A stretch of DNA of 32,891 nt from an uncultured Eubacteriales bacterium (GCA_949841245.1 CATKYT010000014.1:1-32891); one strand, 5' to 3'; positions 1 to 8,466 are shown, numbered from the stretch's first letter. Notes: generated from the sequence alone by a model not told the origin. Translations and numbers: made by a program.

Positions 1-821
1 TTGGAATAAATTCAAATAACGAATGTGGAAATAATATTGCGGAAATTTGCGCAAATGTTAAAAAGGCAGGTTTTAATAATATTATGATTGCATTTAAAGT
101 TGGTGGTGAAGAAAATGCAATTTTGGAAGCAAAAAAGCAGGGGTTGAAAATCCCTTATGTGCATTTGAATAATAAATTTGCTGATGATTTATGGGCAAAA
201 GGTGAAAGCAACAAAGAATATGTTGAAGATGTTATAAGACAAATAAAACTTTGTGCGAAATACGATATTCATATTGCAGTGTTGCATGGAACAGTAGGTG
301 GTGCGTCTGATTTAGCATTGCCAGCAAGTCAACATGCAATAGATTGTATGAATAAAATTTTACAAGCTGCAAAAGAAAACAATGTCAAAATCGCTTTGGA
401 AAATCTTGATGCTCCAAACTTTGAACATTTTACATTTCTGTTAGATAATATTAAATCCGATTGGCTTGGTTTGTGCTATGACGCCGGACACCATAACCTT
501 TACAGACCAGATTTTGATATTTTAGAAAAATATGGAGATAGAATTTTAGCCATTCATTTGCATGATAATCTAATGGATTGGGAATATGGCTACGATTATA
601 CTCGTGATTTGCACATGCTGCCATTTGACGGAAAGATTAATTATGAAAAAGTCTGCAAGAAACTTGCTAAAACAAGTTACAACAATGTGATTATGCTTGA
701 ACTTCATAGGCTTAGTTGCGGTGAGCCAAGATTATATGACAATATGCCAATCGAGAAGTATTTGACACTTGCAAAAGAAAGAGCAAATAAAATAGCAGAT
801 AAAATTATAAATTATAGATAA
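1..821 (+). CDS. Sugar phosphate isomerase/epimerase-like TIM-barrel protein (5'-truncated)
   Basis: The frame is open from base 3 to the stop, so the start lies outside the window; the first internal Met is at 84. The sequence fits the xylose-isomerase-like TIM barrel superfamily (AP endonuclease family 2). Strand motifs include VLHGTVGG, ALENLD, LCYDAGHH, AIHLHDN and MLELHR, whose Glu, Asp and His residues are the usual divalent-metal ligands of this fold. It is probably cytosolic and acts on a sugar or polyol, but the substrate cannot be told from the sequence. Members of the fold also include endonuclease IV, but the ENLD and HLHDN pattern favours an isomerase/epimerase. No operon partner is visible downstream. 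Confidence 0.8.
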   Translation, partial: GINSNNECGNNIAEICANVKKAGFNNIMIAFKVGGEENAILEAKKQGLKIPYVHLNNKFADDLWAKGESNKEYVEDVIRQIKLCAKYDIHIAVLHGTVGGASDLALPASQHAIDCMNKILQAAKENNVKIALENLDAPNFEHFTFLLDNIKSDWLGLCYDAGHHNLYRPDFDILEKYGDRILAIHLHDNLMDWEYGYDYTRDLHMLPFDGKINYEKVCKKLAKTSYNNVIMLELHRLSCGEPRLYDNMPIEKYLTLAKERANKIADKIINYR

Positions 822-865
822 TTATAATCAAAAATAAGTTTGACAACAATTGACATTAAATATAT

Positions 866-979
866 CAGTTTTGGATGAGACATTCAAATAAAAAAATAAC
901 TAACAATGTTTACACTCATTTTTCAAAAGCGAAGGCAAAAGATGCTGTTGAAAAGGTTTCTGAATTATTAAACTTTTAA
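866..979 (+). pseudogene. Decayed tyrosine integrase, C-terminal fragment
   Basis: A 37-codon open stretch ending in TAA reads WMRHSNKKITNNVYTHFSK and then an amphipathic tail. This matches the end of phage-type tyrosine recombinases: the (L)GHS box, then the ITxxVYTH segment with the nucleophilic Tyr. The rest of the gene is absent and a stop lies directly upstream. After the stop come two copies of a CTCACAC-type repeat (about 985-1003), resembling integrase arm sites. The fragment lies about 140 bp from the 3' end of tRNA-Ile, as expected for the residue of an element once integrated there. Confidence 0.6.
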
Positions 980-1065
980 AAAATCTCACACTTTTCTCAC
1001 ACATTTATAAAAATAAAGTCATTTTTGACTTAATAATCAAAGTTAAATAAAATATATTTACAAAT

Positions 1066-1112
1066 AAAAAAATCGCTATACTGCCATTGTTTTGGCTTGT
1101 ATAGCGTTTTTT
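1066..1112 (-). terminator. Bidirectional terminator downstream of tRNA-Ile
   Basis: Inverted repeat CGCTATAC (1074-1081) and GTATAGCG (1099-1106), with an A-run on the left and a T-run on the right. On the minus strand it gives a stem followed by Ts just after the tRNA. Confidence 0.75.
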
Positions 1113-1119
1113 GTTGTCA

Positions 1120-1196
1120 TGGTTGGGATGAGTGGACTCGAACCACCGACCCCCACCTTATCAGGGTGGTGCTCTAACCGACTGAGCTACATCCCA
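1120..1196 (-). tRNA. tRNA-Ile(GAT)
   Basis: A cloverleaf on the minus strand: 7-bp acceptor stem, D arm GCTC...GAGC, anticodon stem CCACC/GGTGG around loop CTGATAA (anticodon GAT), a T arm with TTCGAGT, and an encoded CCA end. A consensus promoter lies 60-85 bp upstream and a terminator follows. Confidence 0.95.
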
Positions 1197-1251
1197 TTAT
1201 TCACATTTAATATCAATATAGAATATTATCAATATTTTTAAATGCTGTATT

Positions 1252-1280
1252 ATTATAACTGGAAATTTAAAAACTGTCAA
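1252..1280 (-). promoter_or_regulatory. Consensus sigma-A promoter for tRNA-Ile
   Basis: On the minus strand: TTGACA (1280-1275), a 17-bp spacer and TATAAT (1257-1252). Both boxes are perfect, and the predicted start lies about 50 nt before the tRNA. Confidence 0.85.
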
Positions 1281-1351
1281 GCATTTATCACAAAATTTTT
1301 AATTATATTTAAAATATTAGAAAACCTTTTTATGATAACTATTTTATTTTC

Positions 1352-1380
1352 TTTACTTATTTATCATTATGTGCTATTAT
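1352..1380 (+). promoter_or_regulatory. Sigma-A promoter of the zinc-ribbon membrane protein
   Basis: TTTACT (1352-1357), a 17-bp spacer and TATTAT (1375-1380), followed within 10 nt by the Shine-Dalgarno site AAGGAG of the gene at 1402. Confidence 0.6.
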
Positions 1381-1401
1381 TTTAATATAAGGAGATGTAA
1401 A

Positions 1402-1821
1402 ATGAGTAAAAATGAAAAACCTAAACTTTTCTTTTGGTTGAAACTTATTGGTGCATTATTAATAATTATTGGAATCACATTAGTTATATTAGGAACAGCA
1501 GTTTTTGGTAACTCAGGACCAAATTTGGGTCTTATGATGCCAGGCATTGGTTGTATCATATTTTCTTTTCCTATACTTTTTGCAAGTTTTATTCCAAATA
1601 TAAACAAAACTGCAATCAAGACAGTAAAATATTTGCAACAAAATAATAAAGAAGATTTAAAAGATATCGTAGATACAACAGCAGATATTTCAGGTGACGC
1701 AATAACAAAAACTGCCAAGGCTATAAAAAAAGGCATCAAAGACACAAAATATTGTAAAGAATGCGGTGAAGAAATTGACAAAGACAGCAAGTTTTGCAGT
1801 CACTGCGGAAAAGGACAATAA
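1402..1821 (+). CDS. Two-span membrane protein with C-terminal zinc ribbon
   Basis: 139 residues, started at the ATG that follows AAGGAG rather than at an upstream in-frame ATG without a ribosome site. Two hydrophobic segments (about 13-33 and 44-66) are followed by an amphipathic, Lys-rich helical stretch. The C-terminal zinc ribbon reads CKECGEEI...FCSHCGKG, two CxxC knuckles. Zinc-ribbon membrane proteins of this layout are common and uncharacterised in Bacillota, so no function is assigned. The gene has its own promoter and ends at a bidirectional terminator shared with the convergent GreA-like gene. Confidence 0.8.
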   Translation: MSKNEKPKLFFWLKLIGALLIIIGITLVILGTAVFGNSGPNLGLMMPGIGCIIFSFPILFASFIPNINKTAIKTVKYLQQNNKEDLKDIVDTTADISGDAITKTAKAIKKGIKDTKYCKECGEEIDKDSKFCSHCGKGQ

Positions 1822-1823
1822 AA

Positions 1824-1849
1824 AAACTGGTTTAAACCAGTTTTTTTTA
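1824..1849. terminator. Bidirectional terminator between convergent genes
   Basis: Perfect hairpin AAACTGGTTT/AAACCAGTTT with an A-run before and a T-run after. It lies between the + strand zinc-ribbon gene and the - strand GreA-like gene, whose stop codon overlaps its T-tract. Confidence 0.9.
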
Positions 1850-2398
1850 TTTATCTAAACCAGCAACATCTTCATTTGTGTTGCCACTTTTGGTAAACTC
1901 TTTAATTAGAACATCGTGCTTAACGCCTCTTATTTCATATGTAACTACATCACCTTTAGTTTTACCAAAAATACATTCTCCAAGTGGACTGTTTAATGTT
2001 ATTTCTTCTTCATCGTCAAAAATTCCACTTTGTTTAGGCTCATATTTCCCTGTTAAAATAACTTTATATTCATCATCAATAGTTTTGTCATAAACGGTTA
2101 TAATGTCATATAAATCAACTTTATCAGAATCTCCATGTGATTTTACTAATTTACAATGTTTTAACACAGATTTTCTTTCTTCAAGTTCTGTCGTAATTGC
2201 AATTTGTTCATTCTTAGCAAAATCAAGGCCAGAATTATCTGTAGTGTTTTTCTCACTTGCCATAGCCTTACCTTTAACTGCATTTATAACAGCTATTTTG
2301 CCTTCAAGTTCTTTAATATCTGATTTGACTTGTTCAACACCTATCTTGTCTAAATAGAATGGTTTAAGTTTTTGAACATTACTATAAATTTTAATCAT
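1847..2398 (-). CDS. GreA/GreB-family transcription elongation factor-like protein
   Basis: 183 residues. The C-terminal half (about 95-170) has the Gre FKBP-like fold signature: YKVILTGKYEP, then ITLNSPLGECIFGKTKGDVV and a hydrophobic strand pair. The N-terminal half is a helical hairpin, as in Gre factors that enter the RNA polymerase secondary channel. Canonical GreA is about 158 residues with an acidic tip GDLKENAEY; here the aligned tip reads TTDNSGLDF, so the conserved acidic pair is displaced or lost. It may therefore be a Gre-like factor with altered or no cleavage activity. A strong ribosome site (TGGAGGCAAC) fixes the start. Confidence 0.75.
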   Translation of the reverse strand: MIKIYSNVQKLKPFYLDKIGVEQVKSDIKELEGKIAVINAVKGKAMASEKNTTDNSGLDFAKNEQIAITTELEERKSVLKHCKLVKSHGDSDKVDLYDIITVYDKTIDDEYKVILTGKYEPKQSGIFDDEEEITLNSPLGECIFGKTKGDVVTYEIRGVKHDVLIKEFTKSGNTNEDVAGLDK

Positions 2399-2548
2399 CT
2401 GTTGCCTCCATATCTTTATCCATTTTACAATACTTTCATCAGTTTGTCAATACCTATTTTATAGTTTTTTCCAAATTTTATAATATATTTATATTGCAAT
2501 TAGTAAGACATAATAAACAACTAAACTTGAAAAAAACTTACAAAAAAA

Positions 2549-2576
2549 CACGCCATATCTTGTAGATAAAAGCGTG
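2549..2576 (-). terminator. Terminator downstream of tRNA-Val
   Basis: Short GC stem CACGC (2549-2553) with GCGTG (2572-2576). On the minus strand it is followed by a T-run formed by the A7 at 2542-2548. Confidence 0.6.
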
Positions 2577-2589
2577 CTTTTTATACCAT

Positions 2590-2665
2590 TGGTGGGAGTT
2601 ATAGGGCTCGAACCTATGACCCTCTGCTTGTAAGGCAGATGCTCTCCCAGCTGAGCTAAACTCCC
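2590..2665 (-). tRNA. tRNA-Val(TAC)
   Basis: Minus-strand cloverleaf with acceptor GGGAGTT, D arm GCTC...GAGC, anticodon stem TCTGC/GCAGA around loop CTTACAA (anticodon TAC), T loop TTCGAGC and encoded CCA. Confidence 0.95.
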
Positions 2666-2678
2666 TCAATGCTCTTAA

Positions 2679-2708
2679 AGTATAGCATACTTTAAAAGCA
2701 TTAGTCAA
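2679..2708 (-). promoter_or_regulatory. Promoter of tRNA-Val
   Basis: On the minus strand: TTGACT (2708-2703), an 18-bp spacer and TATACT (2684-2679), with a predicted start a few bases before the tRNA. Confidence 0.7.
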
Positions 2709-2733
2709 ACAATTTTTAAAACTTTTTTAAAAA

Positions 2734-4494
2734 TTATCCTTGAATACTTTCTGCACAAAACATAACTTTAATATTTTTAATTGTTAAAGTATCTTGATTT
2801 CTGTCAGCATTGATGATTCCAGCTTTGATAAGTGTATCAATAAAGTCGCTTACAGTTGTATTTCCGTTTACAACAATTCCATCTTGTTCGTTATCACCTT
2901 CAATAGTAATTTTGATTGCTCTTAATGTTACTTGTTCACGAGTTAATTCATCAGAACTGTTATACAATGTTACAACTTCTTCTTCATTAGTTGATTTCAA
3001 ACCAATCAATTCAAATATATTTAATGCTTTGAGTGTTCCTTCGTTGTTTACCACTAGATCTCTTGCTGCTGTGGCTGACAAACTAAACACATTACCATTT
3101 GCAGTATAAACATTTGAAATCTTTCCTTCTGGAATTCCATCACTGATGGTTAGATAAGAGTTAAATGCAAATCCTTGAACTTCAATTTTCTTATAACCGC
3201 TTACGACTGGCGCAATCACAATTTCAGAATCAAGAGCAGTGTGAGCATTTGTTTCAAAAATCTTTTCCAAAATATTTGATGCCGCACTGTAAGTTCCACC
3301 ATTATATGAAACTCCACTTACCATATGATATGAATATTTCTTAGACCAATTTGCATCTGACAAAACTTCTGTAAGTTTGCTGTAATCTTCTACTGTGATT
3401 GTAAATGTTGAATTGTTGTTGTAACTTGCAAATTCTGTTGCGTCATTTTCAACTTTTACATTGTATGAAATAACTTTTTCTTGCAAATAAATTGCAGTGT
3501 CACCTTCCAACTTTTCAAATGCAGTAACTTCATTTGTGCCTGCTGTGTCAGTTGACCAGTAATATCTATAACCATTTCTAAGAGTTAAACTTTCAAGTTC
3601 AGATTCCAAATTTTCAGGAGTGATTAATGTGTAATTTAATTCTTTTTCAGACACGTCTTTGCTTGTCAACAATTTTGTGCCATTAGCGTTGTAATACATA
3701 ACAGAAACTGCTTGTGCATCTCTCCAATGAGCGTTAAGTTCAATAGATGCAACATTAACAGCAGAAACACCACCACTTGGGATTTCTTCTCCTCCTTCTT
3801 CTGGAAGTGTTTCATCTGGTTTGTTTACTTCTGGTTGTTCTGGAACAACAAAAGTTGCATATTTGTAATCTTGTTTAGTTTCATCACCAGCAATTTGCCA
3901 ACCACAGAAAACATATTCTCCTGTTTCAGAAGCATTTAAATCTGCTGAAATTCTTTCTCCATAAAGATAGTGATCTTTTGCAGAAGCAGGCGAAGAAGTT
4001 TTTTCATTGACTCCTGCTTTCCAGTCTGCACCTGTTTCATAATAATTCCAAGTTACATCATATTCAATGATGTCAAAAACAGCAACCAAATTAGAATAAT
4101 CAGAAGCAGTGAAAGTAAGACGATTGTTTTCGCCTGCTTTCAAATAGTCAGAATCTTTTAAAGTTCCTGCTTTAACTTTGGCTTCATAATCAGCCTTGGT
4201 TCCTTTATACCAACCAACAAAATTATAACCTTTACTTAAAACATCCAAGTCAACTTTTGTTGTATGAGCAACAGAAAGATTTTTGTTTACATCTTTTCCG
4301 TTGTAACGAACTTGTGCAAATGGAGCAACACTTTCATCTGTGTTCTCTTTGCTTACGGTTTTGTTTAAAAACACTTCAACATTCAAAACAGTGCCAAAAG
4401 AATAGTATGATGCAAAGACTGTTCCCACAACTGCAAGAAGCAAAGTCACAACCAATGCACATGAAACCAAAATTTTTGAAAGTTGTCTAGACAT
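2734..4494 (-). CDS. Secreted cell-surface protein with Listeria-Bacteroides-type repeats
   Basis: 586 residues. An N-terminal signal or anchor (about 9-29, ending TVFASYY) precedes an extracellular, Asn/Thr-rich protein. GYNFVGWYKG (about 90) and YVFCGWQIAG (about 200) are the strand motif of InlB-B/Listeria-Bacteroides repeats. A Pro/Glu-rich linker (about 225-245) separates these from further beta-rich sequence. There is no LPXTG motif or C-terminal anchor, so attachment is either through an uncleaved N-terminal helix or absent. The gene stands alone with a good ribosome site (AGGAGG). An adhesive or scaffold role is an inference from the repeats. Confidence 0.7.
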   Translation of the reverse strand: MSRQLSKILVSCALVVTLLLAVVGTVFASYYSFGTVLNVEVFLNKTVSKENTDESVAPFAQVRYNGKDVNKNLSVAHTTKVDLDVLSKGYNFVGWYKGTKADYEAKVKAGTLKDSDYLKAGENNRLTFTASDYSNLVAVFDIIEYDVTWNYYETGADWKAGVNEKTSSPASAKDHYLYGERISADLNASETGEYVFCGWQIAGDETKQDYKYATFVVPEQPEVNKPDETLPEEGGEEIPSGGVSAVNVASIELNAHWRDAQAVSVMYYNANGTKLLTSKDVSEKELNYTLITPENLESELESLTLRNGYRYYWSTDTAGTNEVTAFEKLEGDTAIYLQEKVISYNVKVENDATEFASYNNNSTFTITVEDYSKLTEVLSDANWSKKYSYHMVSGVSYNGGTYSAASNILEKIFETNAHTALDSEIVIAPVVSGYKKIEVQGFAFNSYLTISDGIPEGKISNVYTANGNVFSLSATAARDLVVNNEGTLKALNIFELIGLKSTNEEEVVTLYNSSDELTREQVTLRAIKITIEGDNEQDGIVVNGNTTVSDFIDTLIKAGIINADRNQDTLTIKNIKVMFCAESIQG

Positions 4495-4629
4495 AAAGAC
4501 CTCCTAATATGGCTTTATTATAGCACAACAAAAATCTTAATTCAATACAAAAAGTGAAAATTTTTAAGAAATTTTCCATTTTTTTAGGCTTTTTGGACGA
4601 AAATTACATAAATTTTGCTTATTTTTACA

Positions 4630-5379
4630 TCAACCGTCCATAATCATTTTGTCTGCTATTAAAGCAATGAGTTCGCCATTTGTAGGCTTCTCATTTCTAT
4701 TATATATCTTCAAACCAAAAATATTGTTAATATTTTCAATTTTTCCTCTGTTCCAAGCAACTTCAATTGCATGACGCATTCCCCTTTCAACTTTGCTGGA
4801 ACTTGTTTCAAATCTCTCTGCAATAGTTGGATAAAGTTTCTTGGTGATTGAACCAATAATTTCAGGTTCTTCAACTGCAAGTTTAACTGCTTCTCTTAAA
4901 AATTGATAACCCTTAATGTGTGCAGGGATTCCTATGCTGATAAAGATGTTGGAAATCTTTTCATCCAACTGTTTATTTTCTGCCTGTGAACGACCATTAA
5001 AAATAACTTCGTTAATTCTGCTTTCCAAGTTTTCAGGAGAAACAGGTTTAACCATAAAATAACTTGCACCCGATTGAATAGCCTTTGTCACAAAACCGCT
5101 GTGAGAAAGATTTGAAATAAAGAAAATCTTAGGCATCTTTTCTTTTAAATCTTTAATTTTGTCAAGCACTGCAAAACCATCAAGTCCAGCAAGCATAACT
5201 TCCAAAACCAAAACATCTGGTTGCAGATTTTTTACATCTTCCACAACTTTAAGACCATCAAAACTGGCACCAACAAAATCAAAATTTTCATTGTTTTTAA
5301 AATAATCGATAACAGCATTATCTTCTGTGTTATCTGCAAAATAAATTCTTGGTAACTTGTTTTCTTTTACATTTTCCAT
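4630..5379 (-). CDS. spo0A: Spo0A-family response regulator with Glu at the phospho-acceptor position
   Basis: 249 residues, matching Spo0A over its full length. The receiver spans about 9-130 and the DNA-binding effector about 140-249, with Spo0A hallmarks HIKGYQFLREAV, VERGMRHAIEVAWNRG and KPTNGELIALIADK. In known Spo0A the receiver reads PDVLVLD with the phosphorylated Asp; here it reads PDVLVLE (Glu60). The acidic pair near the N-terminus is reduced to one Asp (ADN instead of ADDN), while the conserved Lys (MVKP) is kept. This looks like a pseudo-receiver, possibly phospho-mimetic, so regulation may not use a phosphorelay. No other sporulation gene is in the window. Confidence 0.88.
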   Translation of the reverse strand: MENVKENKLPRIYFADNTEDNAVIDYFKNNENFDFVGASFDGLKVVEDVKNLQPDVLVLEVMLAGLDGFAVLDKIKDLKEKMPKIFFISNLSHSGFVTKAIQSGASYFMVKPVSPENLESRINEVIFNGRSQAENKQLDEKISNIFISIGIPAHIKGYQFLREAVKLAVEEPEIIGSITKKLYPTIAERFETSSSKVERGMRHAIEVAWNRGKIENINNIFGLKIYNRNEKPTNGELIALIADKMIMDG

Positions 5380-5603
5380 TTTTAATTTTCTCCTTTAATT
5401 ATTGCTTCCCGCAAAACAAGACTAAGATAACACAAAAATGGAAAAATCAAAAAGAGAAAAAGATATATAATTGTCGCTGAAAAAAGTTTTTTGTCGTAAA
5501 AGTGCGAAACACAAATTTTGTTATTGAAATAGAAAGAAATTCAAAAAATTTTAAAGATAAACCACAAAACAAAAATTATTTTTGAATATTTTGGAAACAA
5601 AAA

Positions 5604-5626
5604 AAAGACTGAAATTATCAGTCTTT
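5604..5626 (-). terminator. Terminator of the DUF5050-like lipoprotein gene
   Basis: Perfect stem AAAGACTGA/TCAGTCTTT around AATTA, followed on the minus strand by a T-run. It lies directly after the stop at 5631. Confidence 0.85.
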
Positions 5627-5630
5627 AATT

Positions 5631-7052
5631 TTAAGAGTGTCTTTCATCAGAACTTGTCAAACCTAAAAGTTGATAGTCTTCTGTTCCTGAAATGTTGACT
5701 CTGTATAAATAATAAGTTTCATCTTCAACTGTTTCAACTTCTCCGTTTTCATCTTCCAAGCCTTCTAAGCCAGCAAAGTAATAAATATATTTTCCATCAT
5801 AAGAAGTCAAGTTTGTTTCCACATAGACTTTAGTCATTTTTGCCAAAGTTTTTGCGACTAATGTTCTTGTTGTGTCAACTTCGCTGAAAATTCCATTCAA
5901 GTCAACTTTAAAAAGTCCAGTTTCAGTTGTTAAATATACAACACCATCAGCAACTTCAACAACATGGAATCCAGAAATTGCATTTCCTTCGCCGTCATTG
6001 ATTGTAAGTTTAACAGGAGTCTGCCCAAACTTGCAAGCATAAAGATTGCTGTTGTAAATAAATGTAAAACCTAAATCAGAAATTTCTGTTCCACCATTTT
6101 GTGTGCTGTTTTTAACAGAAACCAAATTAATATCAGTTATTGATGACAAACCAACAAGTTCTGTTTTATTATTAATCAACGCGTTTTTGCTGTTGTCTCC
6201 AGTTAAATCTGCATAATAAGTTGTTGTAGTTTTGTCACCTTCTGTAAAGAACAAAACATCTTTTTGTCTGTCAATTAAAGTGACATCTTTATGTGTGTAA
6301 ACACAATTTGAAGAACCATCAACCAAACCAATTCTGTAAACACCAGCATCAGTCGTATAGAAAATGTAACCATTCCAATTTAAAGAAGTTGAACTGTTGT
6401 TTTTCTCATAAGTTTCAGGAATTGCCACACTCTTAACATTTTCTGCCAAAGTTACAGGTTTTCCAAGATCATTTCCAATTTGAATTTTAATAAGTTTTGT
6501 TCCTGCAAGCATAACTATATAATAGTGGTCATTTGCTTTTAAAACTTCAATTTGAGAAACTTCTGCATCAGCGGTGTAAAACAAATTTTTGCCATCACCA
6601 TTTAATTTGCTTCTATATAAAGCAACATAGTTGTAAAAATGTGTCACAGTTCCGTTTTCGTCTTTACCTTCCTTACGGTTAGGTGTGGAATAATAGATGT
6701 AATCCCCCAAAGCAAACATAAAACCATTTTCTTGACCAACAAGTTCAGGTGCAACATTTTCCACTTTTTTAGGAGAATGATCTTTGGTTTTTGCATCTAA
6801 ATTTACATTGGCATTAACTCTTGCCAAATAAGAATTTTTTACAGAGTTGTTGTAATCGCTGTCATTGGTTAAATCTTTATAACTTTTAAAAGAATTTGCA
6901 TAATAAAGATAGCCATCAATGTTTACGACAGAATTTCCGTTATATATTAAGTTTCCATCATTGTTTACAATAGGGTCAACAGTTCCGCAACCAGCAAACA
7001 AGCAAATAATACCCATCAAACAAACCATGATTAAAGTTGAAAATTTTTTCAT
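5631..7052 (-). CDS. Lipoprotein with DUF5050-like beta-propeller
   Basis: 473 residues from the ATG placed after TTGGAGAATTGC; an upstream in-frame TTG falls inside the ribosome site and is rejected. A signal peptide ends in the lipobox LFAGC (Cys22), so the protein is tethered to the outer face of the membrane. The body holds repeated strands such as NGFMFALGDYIYYST, WNGYIFYTTDAGVYRI and DGVVYLTTETGLFKV, the repeat style of DUF5050/YncE-like propellers found in surface proteins of Clostridia. The role is unknown, and ligand binding or a scaffold is only a guess. Confidence 0.75.
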   Translation of the reverse strand: MKKFSTLIMVCLMGIICLFAGCGTVDPIVNNDGNLIYNGNSVVNIDGYLYYANSFKSYKDLTNDSDYNNSVKNSYLARVNANVNLDAKTKDHSPKKVENVAPELVGQENGFMFALGDYIYYSTPNRKEGKDENGTVTHFYNYVALYRSKLNGDGKNLFYTADAEVSQIEVLKANDHYYIVMLAGTKLIKIQIGNDLGKPVTLAENVKSVAIPETYEKNNSSTSLNWNGYIFYTTDAGVYRIGLVDGSSNCVYTHKDVTLIDRQKDVLFFTEGDKTTTTYYADLTGDNSKNALINNKTELVGLSSITDINLVSVKNSTQNGGTEISDLGFTFIYNSNLYACKFGQTPVKLTINDGEGNAISGFHVVEVADGVVYLTTETGLFKVDLNGIFSEVDTTRTLVAKTLAKMTKVYVETNLTSYDGKYIYYFAGLEGLEDENGEVETVEDETYYLYRVNISGTEDYQLLGLTSSDERHS

Positions 7053-7138
7053 GCAATTCTCCAAAGTCAGAAGTATTCTTTTTAAATATACAATATTATT
7101 GTCCCAAAAGTCAATAAAATTTCATAAAACAAAAATTT

Positions 7139-7834
7139 TTAGTAAATTTCAATAAGTTTGTTTCCCACCAAATCACAAGAAGTCAAAAAATAATCAATGC
7201 CATTTTTGTTTAAAATCAAATTTTGCCTGCAATAGGCATGTATGTGCCCATAAACAACTTTATTTACCCCATACTTTTCCAAAAGAGCAGTAACTTCATT
7301 GTCTTCTTCTTTAAATGTGTAAGGTGGATAATGCAACATGCAAACAATCTTTTCTTCGCCAGTTTTAAGTTTAACTGCATTTTGCAAAGTAAGTTCTAAG
7401 CGAATAAGTTCACGCTTGTAAATCTTCTCATTTTCTTCTGTCATCACCTTTCCAACATCAGGCAAATTCCAAAGACGCGTTCCACAAATAATGAAATCGC
7501 CAAATTTTAATGCATCGTTTTGAATGGCATAAAATCCAGATGGCAAAATATTTCTGACAGAACTTATGCTTTTCCACCAATAATCATGATTGCCACGAAT
7601 AATAATTTTTTTGCCTGCCAAATCTTTAAGCATATCAAAATCTGCTTTTGTTTCGTCAAGTCGCATAGCCCACGAAAAGTCGCCAGCCATCAAAACCAAA
7701 TCATCTTCGGCAACCTTTTCTTTCCAGTCAGCAAAAATCTTGTCAACATACCCATCCCAAGTTGGGCCAAAAATATCCATTGGTTTAGGATTATTGACAG
7801 ACAAGTGCAAATCGCTTACAGCAAAAATTTTCAT
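7139..7834 (-). CDS. Calcineurin-like metallophosphoesterase
   Basis: 231 residues with the whole metallophosphoesterase signature in order: SDLHLS (Asp8, His10), AGDFSWAM, RGNHDYWW, LHYPPY and YGHIHAYC. These supply the Asp, Asn and His ligands of a two-metal site. It is soluble and has no signal peptide. The start overlaps the stop of the upstream YqeY-like gene by 4 bp (ATGA), so the two are translationally coupled. The family hydrolyses phosphomonoesters or diesters and the substrate here cannot be told. Confidence 0.9.
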   Translation of the reverse strand: MKIFAVSDLHLSVNNPKPMDIFGPTWDGYVDKIFADWKEKVAEDDLVLMAGDFSWAMRLDETKADFDMLKDLAGKKIIIRGNHDYWWKSISSVRNILPSGFYAIQNDALKFGDFIICGTRLWNLPDVGKVMTEENEKIYKRELIRLELTLQNAVKLKTGEEKIVCMLHYPPYTFKEEDNEVTALLEKYGVNKVVYGHIHAYCRQNLILNKNGIDYFLTSCDLVGNKLIEIY

Positions 7835-8256
7835 GCAAGTTCCTTTAAAACTTCTTGCACAAGGCGCATGTCCACTTGACCGTTGAAATTGGTTTTAAAA
7901 TGCTTCATCACTGTTGGAATGCTTTTGTCATCCAAACCAAGAATGATGTTTTTAATTTCATCGCGTGACAACATTTTTGGCAAATAAGCAGAAGCAATTT
8001 CAATCTGACGATTTATGTTTGCCACTTGTTCTGTGTTGCCGACTTTGGTGTAATTTTCTTTTTCGTCATTAAGTTCTTTAATAAGTTTTTGAATGATGTT
8101 TGAAACATCAGCATCCACAATCTCCTTGCCACTTTCACGCTTGGCAATCTTTTCCAACATAATTTTGTTCATCAAAACACTGTAAAAAGCACGAGCAACC
8201 GTGTCCTTATCTTTCATTGCCTGTATATTGGCTTTTTTTATTTGTTCTTCAATCAT
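7831..8256 (-). CDS. yqeY: YqeY/GatB-domain protein
   Basis: 141 residues, the usual length of stand-alone YqeY proteins (about 150). The helical pattern is typical: Lys-rich N-terminus, MKDKDTVARAFYSVL, then IIQKLIKELND, YLPKMLSRDEI and a C-terminal part ending GQVDMRLVQEVLKELA. The C-terminal domain is related to the tail domain of the GatB amidotransferase subunit, which binds tRNA; the role of free YqeY is not established. First gene of a two-gene operon with the metallophosphoesterase. Confidence 0.88.
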   Translation of the reverse strand: MIEEQIKKANIQAMKDKDTVARAFYSVLMNKIMLEKIAKRESGKEIVDADVSNIIQKLIKELNDEKENYTKVGNTEQVANINRQIEIASAYLPKMLSRDEIKNIILGLDDKSIPTVMKHFKTNFNGQVDMRLVQEVLKELA

Positions 8257-8332
8257 AATAAACTCCTTATGTGATAATTATAAGATTTTTTGCCTTAAAA
8301 GGCAAGTAAAAGAAAAATTTTGCTGAAAATAA

Positions 8333-8361
8333 TTGACATTTAATATTCTTTTTTGTATAAT
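8333..8361 (+). promoter_or_regulatory. Consensus promoter of tRNA-Met
   Basis: TTGACA (8333-8338), a 17-bp spacer and TATAAT (8356-8361): a perfect sigma-A promoter starting transcription about 12 nt before the tRNA. Confidence 0.9.
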
Positions 8362-8380
8362 TGCAATGTTTAGTCAATTT

Positions 8381-8457
8381 GGTGATGTAGCTCAGCTGGC
8401 TAGAGCGTATGGTTCATACCCATAAGGTCACTGGTTCGATCCCAGTCATCACCACCA
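8381..8457 (+). tRNA. tRNA with anticodon CAT (Met, elongator type; Ile2 possible)
   Basis: Cloverleaf with acceptor GGTGATG/CATCACC, D arm GCTC...GAGC, anticodon stem TATGG/CCATA around loop TTCATAC (anticodon CAT) and encoded CCA. A paired first base pair argues against the initiator tRNA. Lysidine-modified Ile2 cannot be excluded by eye. Confidence 0.93.
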
Positions 8458-8466
8458 AATTTAGAG

